Source: Ascaphus truei
Lineage: Eukaryota > Chordata > Amphibia > Anura > Ascaphidae
Direction of reading: 5' to 3'
Assembly (NCBI GenBank): GCA_036426205.1
Contig: CM071571.1
Coordinates: 115,196,244 to 115,260,243, forward strand
Length of the DNA stretch: 64,000 nt
The translations under genes were made by a program, and so were the position numbers. Position 1 is the first letter of the stretch. Each line of letters begins with the position of its first letter. Of this stretch, positions 55,930 to 64,000 are shown one piece after another. Below the pieces are notes generated by a model. That model did no database searches, was not told the origin of the DNA, and saw only the letters and a list, made by a program, of their open reading frames with translations.

Positions 55930-58900
55930 ACAAATCACATCAACTGTGCTTTGTCTCTCCGCCCCTCTTTGTCCCCCCTTCTCACACACAGACCATTTTC
56001 TCCCTGCCCCCCATCCCTCCATTCTTGTTTCTCCCCCCCCCCATCCCTCCATTCTCATTCCACCCTTGCCATTCTGTCTCTCCCCTTTCTTTTCTTTCTC
56101 TCTTTATTTTTTTTCTGTGTCTCTCCATTCTGGACCCTACCGGTCTGTGGCACATGAGTGGGGGGGAAGCCATCTGGAGCCCTGGCAGCAGACACTGGAA
56201 GCTCTCACTGCTGGGGCTCTGCTGACACTAACCCCGCCCCCACCCTCTGCAGCTAACCCCTTCCCCACCCTCTGCATCTCAAACCCGGCCTCTGCTCTCC
56301 TCCCTCCATTCTCGCTCTCTGCTGCCCCCCATGCTTTGATTGGTCAAAACCGGGACAGCCAGAAAAAAACGGGACATTTTAAAGAATGTTGGGCAGCCAG
56401 GACAGACCTTAAAAAAAACGGAACTGTCCCGGCTAAACCGGGACATTTGGTCACCCTATCAATATTGAGAAAATTAATTTATCTTATCGGCATCACTAGG
56501 CTGCTGATGCCATTCACAGCTATGTTGGCAGATGATGAACTATATATTTTTTCTTTGTACCACTTTGCTTTTTTTTTTTGTGTGTGTGTGGTCTTTTAGC
56601 TTTAATATTTCTAACTTTAATTCCCCTTTCTCCTATGCAGGAGAGGAGCCATAAGTCCTACCGTCCTGTTACAGTCCTGACATTTCGTTTGAACTATCTG
56701 TTCAGTGAGCTAAATGCTGTCTCCTATCATTTTCTAAACTTGATTCTCCATGCTGTGGTGTGTGTGATTTTTCTTAAAGTCTGCAAACTGTTTTTGGACA
56801 CACGAACCAGCCAGATTGCTGCTTTGCTGTTTGCTGTGCATCCAATACACACTGAGGCAGTAAGTATGTTTTGCTTGTGAGACCAAATGTTGATGTGTAG
56901 CTCCATTAGGGTTATTGTTGTGTCGTCTGCGTCGACTCTTTATTTAATTGTTTGTTCATAGCCTGCAAATCATGGTAGCGCCATTTGCTGTGGAGTAGAG
57001 TCCCAAGTATTACCAAAGTAAACTAATGGAATGGATTTAAAAAGAAAGAATCAAACATCATTCACTCATCTCTGATTTCTGGATAATGTGGACATATTAG
57101 ATCCTAATCAAGTCCACTCTGTCTTTTTTTCCAGTTAATCCTTTTTGTTACTGTAGGTCTTCCAATCTGTAAATTGTATGGTGAAAACAGTGCTACCACT
57201 TCCAATATTTTATGGTTATGGAGCATCAGGAAAAAACCATGACCACTTATTTTCTCAATGTTTCAGCAATGGTACTATACAATATATTAGACATATAAAT
57301 GACATATAAATGAAAGGCTGACATCAGTCAAACAATCATTCAAAGAAAGTACATTTTGGTGCACTCCAATAATATTTTTTTCATTTTTCCAGTGAATACG
57401 CATAGGTGAAAAACCGTGCATAAGTGATAAATAAAAAATGCTGAAAGATAAAATGACACGTGGTGCTCACAATCTGTGGTAACTAAATTGTGAGAGCGGT
57501 GTGTTCTGTTCATATAATATACCATATACATGCAAGACTGCTTTTAAAAGCTTTGTATGATTATCTAGCCTACCTTACATGTATTTTCTAACAATCACCT
57601 GTTAATCTAAACTCCATGGCATATATTAAGTGGTGCTATGCCATATTTTCTATTTTGTATTCTATTTTTTTCAGATATGCACTCTTTCCTAAATTCTTTG
57701 AAGGCTGTATAAGAACATTCTGAAAACAAAGAATTTAGGAAAGGGTACATATCTAAAGAAGAAGAGTTTGAAATAGTGTAATATGTCAAATTGCATGCAA
57801 TATTTTCTGAGGTGGTTATTCAAGCATTATGACTTTAAAGCAGCAGTCCTGCTGGGAAAATTTATTTATTTTAATATGCAGAATATCCTTTATTTTTATT
57901 ACAGCATAGGAACCAGGCTGTTAAATTCAGCTCTTGGAACCCCCCTTTGTTACCGAGGATTACTTTCCAGGTTTAGTTACTAGTATCTGTTCTCCCAGGG
58001 AACTAAAAATGGCTGCCAAATCTCATCGGTGCTGCGGGCCGATGGGAAGTTGCTGTATCATTCATTTGGCTTCCTATTGAATGGCCATTTCAATATAAGT
58101 CCATAAGTATCTCGGGAAGTGGGGGTCCCTTGTGCTGAGCTCCAAGTAACTCCACTGGTTTGCATGATGTAAAAGTATAAAGGTTTTTTTTTTTTGTAGG
58201 TGGGGATTGCTGTTTTAACCTCCCTTATTGACTAGAAAAATATCCATTAATACCTGTTAAGTGTTACCCTGCTTTTTATAGGAAAAATCGCTGTCTGTCC
58301 TAAACACTGAAGAAATAGCATAATTATAAACTTGCAATGTTGTTGGTGTAGCACACCACATGAGGGTGCTAAAAACCTTATTCTTGGTTCGAATGAATGA
58401 AGACTGCAAATATCTTAATTGACTTTCATTGGAAAAGAACTCGTCCGTATGCCAGGTTGCAGGCTCCTATAATAAGCACTTTTTTTTAATTGAAAGACAA
58501 AACAGCAGCTGCAACAAAATTGCCTTTTAAAGTAATAATAGTTTTCAACCACACATTTATATAAGTTGTGGTGGGTAAAAACAAAATTACACAACCCCTT
58601 CACTGTACAGTTTACAGCAAATATAAAATAAAAGTAAAGTAACATTGTCCTGGGTAACTGGGTTTTGTATAGAAGGTTTTGCATAATAGGTAAATTAAAT
58701 GTTTGGCAGTTTCCCATCACATTTCCTCAAAATAGATTTCTTCTGCATCCCACAGCAGCACACACCTAATGGGATCACAATTCTTCCATCTAGGGAGGAC
58801 AGAAGGCTTTTAACCTTTGGCAGACTGTTTATAAAACTTGCTCAGTGTTTTTCTGGACAACCTGGCGGTAGAATGGAAGGTTTAGTATTTTGATTATGGC

Positions 58901-61801
58901 TCCTCGGATCAGAAGTTGAAAACGAGAGGTAACTCTCAATGTATTACTTCCTGGTAAAACATTTTATATATAAATAAAATAAATAAGTAATGTTCCCGAG
59001 TGGTAACAGACCACCAGTCACACAGAGGGACGTATTGAAGGGTTTTGTGCGACAATTAGGCAGCCGTTGGCGATCTGCTTTACACATAATTCTTCACCTC
59101 GTTTCCTTTCTCAGGCCAAATATTTTGATTTGGGCAAACGCAAAAAAGAGCGTCTTCCTCAAGTACAAGATCTATTCTTATGTTTCAAATCAGACATGCA
59201 AGAAACATTGACAACATGTAAGAAAGCACCTGTATTTGGAAAAGCAACAGCTGCTGCTGCAATGTTGTCCCCTGAAGTTCATGCTCCTCCTTGTGGAGCG
59301 TCAGAGATAAAGGAAAATGAACATGTAGATGCATACTGTACAGCAGAAGAAGGAAGAGGAGATGGACTGTGGCTTATTATTATTTTTTTTTGGGGTGGGG
59401 GAGAAAGGAGGGGTTCTAACCCCAGTGATATTGTTAAACGTATCAAATTAATGAGGGAGTTTATGGAAATTAAAGACAGATGAATGAACAGGACAAGATG
59501 TTTTTAGGCGATCTTAAGGGGAACGCACCTCTCCCCCTGCACTCTTCTATTAACAAAATTGTGCACAAAGAATTGGATAAGCTGGATAAAGATGACTGCA
59601 ACAAAGAATTTTAAATAAATGTCTGTTTGTGCTTGTGAAGTAGGGCATAATCCTACTACTGTAGATTCACCAGTATCTCATTTGGCTAGTTATACTACTA
59701 TTCCACTAGAAGGTGCCTCTTCTTTTAAGGGTACCATGGATAAGAAAATTGAAATGGCCCTGAAGAAAGCCTTCCTTACCCCTGGGGCAGCATGTAAAGT
59801 GGCAGTAGCTTTGGCTTGTATTGCTATGGCATTAAGCGCCTGGCTAACGAATCTAGAGCATGACATTCTGGCTGAACCATTGAGGCAGAAAATCCCAAAA
59901 AATCTTTCCTACTATAAAGTATCTTGGTGGTTCACATCCTGTGGATGCAGAGTGCCAGGGCAGACTACTACCAGGAGAATGGTCCCTGCATCGAAAAGTA
60001 TTCCAGACAATTATCCAAAAAAGAGGCAAAGGCATATGCCCATACTTGATGGCCACCAGAAACTACCCACATTTTTGTTATAGAAATCGAATAGACAAAC
60101 CTGTATATCTGGACGCGATGACTCGCTTATGGAATTGCTGATTTTTTTTATTTTTTTTCCATCAAGACAAAATAGGTTTCGGATCAAAGGTGTCTTAATT
60201 CCCCTAAATCAAGATATTCTTCTGAAATTCTATCCAAATCGACTAACAAAAGGGAAATGCATTCTCTGGACCGAGTGAGATGCCTTCCGATTTTATTTCA
60301 AGAAATCGGTGTCTTGGAAAAAATGTGACAGGCTGTTTTTGTTCTGTTCCAGATTCCAGGATTCAGAAGAGGTTAGACAGCATTATAAAATTCCATTGGA
60401 AGGGGACTGAAAACCACTATTGTTGAACCATGAATAATGTCAGGGAAAAACCTGCCATTTCCAGTTAAAGCTCATTCAGATAGAGCAGTTTTGGGCAGAG
60501 TAAGCAGACGCATTGTCAGCAGATATCTGTAGAGCAGCAATCTGGTCAGAGAGTCACACAGTGTTCAAACATTACAAAATTGATGTTCTGCTAAAGCAGA
60601 TGCAGCTTTGGAAGGAAAGTGCTGCAAGGAGCAAATTATTATATATTTCTTTAATCTCCATTTATTTTAATTATTTTTTGTGTTGTAGGAATGACCACGT
60701 GTTTCTACTGCTATGGGACACAGGAAAGATTTAATTTTTCTCGCTGATTTATTCTCCTAGTCCCGTTGCAGCAAACATTTTTCTGACCCATTGAATGGCA
60801 TCTTTTTCTTTGTGGTTTGGTATGTGATTTTCGTACTGCTCTGGGACATCATTGACCAAGTGAAAGTAAAGGAGTCTTCTTTAGCCACTCTTTCAGAGGT
60901 CAAAGCCTTCTGTCCTACAGTATCTAGAGGTAGCAGCTGTGATGTCTGTTATGTGCTGCCATGACTGGACTAGAAGAAATGTGAAATCTGTAAGGAAAAT
61001 ACATCTTTGAGGTATCTATCCACCAGATTTTATTTACATACTGTACTGAGCCTACCATAAAATGCTCAGTTATATATTTAATCATCACTCTGCTTTTAGC
61101 CATTTAAGTATTGTAAGGAAGGTTTCGGCAAAAGGGTAAAGATGACAAAAGATTACAAAAACACTTTTAATATAGGGTTTGGTGTTACTCAAAATTTTTT
61201 CGGTGATCAATCTCTCACTCACACTCTACTGGGATACAAAAATAATCTCTCAAAGGGTAAAGTTTTCATTGTAAAGACATTGATTTCGACTCTGTCTCCA
61301 TGGTTGTCAATGTAATCCACTATCCGGATGCTGAAATATGAACTTCTGAAAGTTTATTTTTCTGAAGTTCTCTCTGGCTTTAAAAATGAAAAAGCACTAC
61401 TTAAAATATACAAAACAAAATAATTATGAAAAAAAACATACTTTATATTTTAGGACTCGCCAAAACATTTCCAATCAGTTTGGATAAAGTTTAAAAACAT
61501 TGCAAAGCCTTTGTTTACTATGGCACTTTTAAGCATTCTTGTATTTCACTTGCATTTAACTCCAACGTGCCATTAATTAACTTTGGTACTCTGACAGACT
61601 GCCCCTTTAAATATTGTTTGCCAAGTAGTGGTTGATGTATTTTTGTTAACTACGCTTGTGCTTTTGTAATGTTACTAAGGCGTCTTGTCTTGTCTATACA
61701 GGTTACAGGCGTTGTGGGAAGAGCGGAACTTCTCTCCTCTATCTTTCTGTTAGCTGCATTTCTATTTTACACCAAATCTAAGGGGCCAGACAATTCTATA
61801 G
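52925..61801 (+). CDS. TMTC3: TMTC3, 5' coding part (exons 2-4, split gene)
   Basis: TMTC3 is a multi-pass ER membrane protein, a GT-C type O-mannosyltransferase for cadherins with C-terminal TPR repeats; human defects cause cobblestone lissencephaly. The three exons encode residues 1-169, the first transmembrane segments and lumenal loop. The [12 protein letters not shown] stretch carries the Asp-Asp pair (residues 31-32) expected in the active site of this fold. [20 protein letters not shown] is a family signature. Exons are in phase and have AG/GT borders. The remaining membrane segments, DUF1736 and TPRs are beyond the right edge. It diverges from CEP290 across about 1 kb, as in other vertebrates. 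Confidence 0.97.
54206..54452. mobile_element. Probable hAT-like MITE
   Basis: Left end CAGCGGTGCGCAAACT; right end the complement of GGGGAGCGCAAACTTT. CAG-start and GCGCAAACT ends resemble nonautonomous hAT elements. An 8 bp duplication is not evident, so the class is tentative. Confidence 0.5.
54790..55500 (-). mobile_element. Tx1-like L1 LINE 3' fragment
   Basis: The minus strand reads [16 protein letters not shown]...[25 protein letters not shown], the zinc-knuckle-like C-terminus of this LINE type (C..C...H...C). It resembles the fragment at 7.7-8.2 kb. Upstream coding is broken. The plus-strand GT run lies at its 3' end. Confidence 0.75.
54817..54844. repeat. (GT)n microsatellite
   Basis: About 14 GT units adjacent to the LINE fragment. 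Confidence 0.95.
55504..55590. repeat. Partial copy of the GGCTGCG/TATAGTG MITE
   Basis: CGCCGCGTGTATAGTGCCCACGA, then AAAGTTGAATTTCGCTTTG, which matches 9,205-9,285. Only one end is present. Confidence 0.55.
55869..56458. mobile_element. hAT-type MITE with 8 bp target duplication
   Basis: 590 bp with ends TAGGGTGACCAAGT and the complement of TAGGGTGACCAAATGTCCC, and inner CCGGGACA repeats on both sides. TCAATATT is repeated exactly at 55,861-55,868 and 56,459-56,466. An 8 bp duplication is the mark of hAT transposition. Two long open frames inside are CT-rich low-complexity sequence and not genes. Confidence 0.85.
56641..56859 (+). CDS. TMTC3: TMTC3 exon 3
   Basis: 219 nt, 73 codons: [20 protein letters not shown]... 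to ...[12 protein letters not shown]. Acceptor CAG, donor GTAAGT. It includes the lumenal loop end and a second membrane segment ([19 protein letters not shown]). Confidence 0.98.
56860..58740. other. TMTC3 intron 3, 5' part
   Basis: AT-rich, with the small hairpin at 57,674 and a diverged GGGGGTCC-type repeat near 57,900-58,200. No exon. Confidence 0.5.
57674..57752. repeat. Hairpin with 27 bp arms
   Basis: GATATGCACTCTTTCCTAAA... is mirrored by ...TTTAGGAAAGGGTACATATC across a 25 bp loop; a few mismatches. Confidence 0.75.
58917..58980 (+). repeat. Short retroposon 3' tail
   Basis: AAAACGAGAGGTAACTCTCA, then ACTTCCTGGTAAAACATTTT and an AT-rich tail, matching 30,834-30,895. A heavily 5'-truncated copy of the same family. 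Confidence 0.75.
59619..60083 (+). pseudogene. DIRS gag-like fragment
   Basis: 154 codons with [20 protein letters not shown], then [20 protein letters not shown], an alpha-helical pattern like the DIRS ORF1 product. The assignment leans on the recombinase downstream. Conserved catalytic residues are not expected in this protein. Confidence 0.4.
60455..60640 (+). pseudogene. DIRS tyrosine recombinase C-terminus
   Basis: [13 protein letters not shown] gives the H-x2-R box; after a short gap and frame change [22 protein letters not shown] gives the stretch with the nucleophilic Tyr. This is a standard end for DIRS recombinases. Upstream half is lost or unreadable. Confidence 0.65.
60961..61701. 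other. End of TMTC3 intron 3
   Basis: AT-rich, no element recognised; leads into the TCTATACAG acceptor. Confidence 0.5.
61702..61801 (+). CDS. TMTC3: TMTC3 exon 4
   Basis: 100 nt: [20 protein letters not shown]... to ...GPDNSI plus one base of the next codon, then GTAACT. The GRAELLS motif is invariant in the family. Phase 1 end. Confidence 0.97.
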
Positions 61802-64000
61802 GTAACTATAAAATGTGTCTTAACATTCACTCTCCTGCCATTACCTGCAAGCAACGCTTCAGATGTTTTTTTTATTTTAAAATGGAAATTGATCTGGCGG
61901 CACCCTGATTAATGAACCACATCAGATAGTGTTAGGAGTATGTATTCCATGTCTTGCATATATAATATGATCAATTTTAGCTGAGCCTCATTGTGTGCAC
62001 AACTTTTTATTCATTTGATCAGCCTGTTTGATGTATTCAGTCGTGCGCACATCGTTATGGGTTTCTGCCCATCATAGCTTTACAACACACTTGCCACCTT
62101 TTTGAGACTACAGTATATCAGATAGAAGTTATTTTTGTCTGTGTTTTTAAGCATTTGTTTTCTCTTTTTTTATTCTGTGTATTGTTTCGCAACTGCACAC
62201 CCTGAAAGTTAGCGAGAGAATTCTAAAAAGAAGCTCCTTGTTTCTGGTAGCAATTTGACGGCCTTCTGTTTTACCTTGAAAACATCTGTTCTCAGATTGG
62301 AGATTACAGCTAATAGATATGTGGCAGCCTTAACACTGCTCAAAATAGTTAAATGTATACCGCTTGCACATAATCTCACTTCCCCCCTCTCCTCTTACCC
62401 TTTCTTTCCCCCCCCCCCCCTCACTCTTCTATTCTTTTTCACATCTTTCAAGTAATAAAGCACTTAAAAACTTTGATGGTAGTAGCCTCCCGATTGGAGG
62501 CCCAGAAATATTTCAATGTTCTAAAGATTAGATGGAGTTTCTGTTGGCTTTAATGAAATGTCTTAAGACCTTATTTTCCGATTATGTTTAAATACCAAAA
62601 AAGATCATTCTATTGTTCAGATAAAAATTTATGTACATTGTTCTTCCTGTTTCAAAGTTTTGATCTGATACCACGAAAACAATAAAAACGTTTGAAAAAA
62701 AAAATAGTTAAATGCCCGACCAGTTAAACGATTCCCAGTTTCTGACTTTTTTATTTTTTACCTGCCTCTTACCTATTGCATAATATTTGTAAATGGGAAA
62801 CACTTTTGCAATGTGTGTGTGATATGTAAAATATGTATTATATGATCTAAAATAACCACAATAGTGTTTGGATGTTTTTTGTTAATTTTTAACCTAAAGA
62901 AATCTGTTTCAGTTAAAGTAGCAACTCCAACTCCCCCTTCTTTTATTGGTTACCAGAATGGTATTCAGTGAGTCTCCAAAGCTAAACTACTTGAATTTTA
63001 GCTAAGGGAACCCTGGTTTCAGAGATACTTACTTACGAAGGTATCCTAGTATTTAAAAGCCCCACATCATGCAGGACAATAGGATGCCCCAACGGAATTG
63101 CGTCCAATTAGCCCACGTGATGCGGGAGATTTAAGCTGCCATTTTGTTTTACTTAGAGGGACGGTAACATGCAACCTTCAGCTGCAAGTTAATTACTCGA
63201 GAACTAGGGCGCTCCTGGAGCTGTAAATGGCATGGTTCAGCTTCTGGGTGTCTCCGGTTCCCATCCTGGTTAAAAATAACCAAATACATTCGAAACCGGG
63301 GGACTGCTGCTCCAAAGTCCTGAATCGGTGACATTTCAGTTGAAACTCAGTGACATACAGCAACAAATGAAAAAAGCTCTATGTGCTGCACTGAACGAAT
63401 AATGGGAGTGCGGTAAAAAGTAACTTCTATTAAAGTAATTGTATAACATACCTGAGAAGCTAAAAAGGGGACAAAAAAATGTATTTAGAAAAAAATGGAA
63501 AAAATGAATGAAAAGTGTGATAGGACCCAGGAACAGCTGAATAGAGTGCTAATGTCCTAAGTGCACAAGTACACCTAAGTTTATAATACTGTCTAAATAG
63601 ATGTAGAGTGCCACTTGTGTATTGGTAATCAAGTCTGTTGTTCTGACATCAAGTGTGATTCCCAGGACAGTCAGACACTTCACTTTCAGCTCTGGTTGAT
63701 ACAGTGGCCAACAGAGATCAAGCTAAGTGAATGTAAAGACTCCACAGAGCATACAGATCTGATTTTTATATTAGAATAGCTATTTAGGGACCTCTTCCCC
63801 TTCCGATAATCTGATTTAAGGTTTACAACAGGGTAGGGGCTGTTTTTTGAGCTAATATAGATCTTGATTACATGTTAATTACTACTAAACCACAAGCAGC
63901 ACTATATATCTATGCACACTGGATTATAAATGTACTGTAGGTGTATTGCACCTTTTTGGAATTTAGAATAGCTACCCCTCCGTTTATACAAATATTTAAA
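61802..64000. other. TMTC3 intron 4, incomplete
   Basis: AT-rich. A GC-richer block at 62,930-63,350 with GAGATACTTACTTACGA and ACTCGAGAACTAGGGCG is another diverged GGGGGTCC-type repeat. I did not find exon 5. Confidence 0.5.

Larger units (their letters stand above)
53145..56640. other. TMTC3 intron 2
   Basis: Holds a hAT-like MITE, a LINE fragment, a GT microsatellite and a second hAT-type MITE, listed separately. The stretch 53,220-54,200 shows repeat-like GC-rich blocks without clear ends. Confidence 0.6.
58745..60960 (+). mobile_element. Second DIRS-like element, internally deleted
   Basis: A gag-like region (about 59,067-60,083) is followed directly by the C-terminal half of a tyrosine recombinase, with no RT between them. 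The left edge is guessed from CCCACAGCAGCACACACC near 58,750. A retroposon tail (58,917-58,980) is inserted near the start. In TMTC3 intron 3. Confidence 0.6.

Noticed and set aside
55946..56599. 217-codon open frame
   Set aside because: Lies across a noncoding hAT-type MITE and its flank; Pro/Ser/Phe-rich low complexity.
1..64000. CRISPR arrays, bacterial operons or riboswitches
   Set aside because: The window is plainly vertebrate nuclear DNA with spliced genes; repeats are transposons and microsatellites.

Overview
This is vertebrate nuclear DNA, most likely from an anuran amphibian. It holds the 5' halves of two divergently transcribed single-copy genes, CEP290 (minus strand, exons 2-18) and TMTC3 (plus strand, exons 2-4), in the head-to-head order known from other vertebrates. 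Introns are large and packed with DIRS, Tc1/mariner, Tx1-like L1, RTE, chromodomain Gypsy, hAT, Harbinger-like and piggyBac-like repeats. That repeat mix is why I suggest a frog; the species is not determined.

Layout. About 1-33.4 kb is CEP290 read right to left. Coding exons run from 31,511 (start codon) down to 5,112 and encode the first 606 residues of the centrosome/ciliary transition-zone coiled-coil protein; later exons lie beyond the left edge. Its introns hold a Gypsy 3' end and a truncated Tc1 (0-3.7 kb), a Tx1-like LINE broken by GC-rich MITEs (7.7-10.5 kb), a DIRS element ending 49 bp from exon 16 (11.3-14.3 kb), a solo LTR with a perfect target duplication (17.9-18.8 kb), several foldbacks (19-22 kb), tandem palindromic repeats (27.3-28.6 kb) and an RTE LINE (28.8-30.3 kb). 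About 33.4-34.9 kb is the shared promoter region: an RFX X-box beside CEP290 exon 1 and a duplicated GC-box/ATGTAAAT module upstream of TMTC3. About 34.6-64 kb is TMTC3, with an 18 kb first intron full of repeats, coding exons at 52,956, 56,641 and 61,702, and the rest beyond the right edge.

The most unusual signal is a set of hammerhead-ribozyme-like cores in dispersed repeats (21.5, 21.9, 37.5 and 50.35 kb). Each reads CUGANGA (or UUGAUGA), one extra A, a stem II whose paired bases differ from copy to copy, GAA, then a short, usually near-palindromic helix III and an H residue. One sits inside a 2.2 kb insertion (36.6-38.8 kb) that carries a 14 bp target duplication and 620 bp inverted arms. 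Two other insertions nearby give clean molecular archaeology: a TAA-flanked MITE whose empty site survives in an inverted paralogous repeat 3.3 kb away, and a hAT-type MITE with a perfect 8 bp duplication. All calls come from reading the sequence; nothing was searched against a database.
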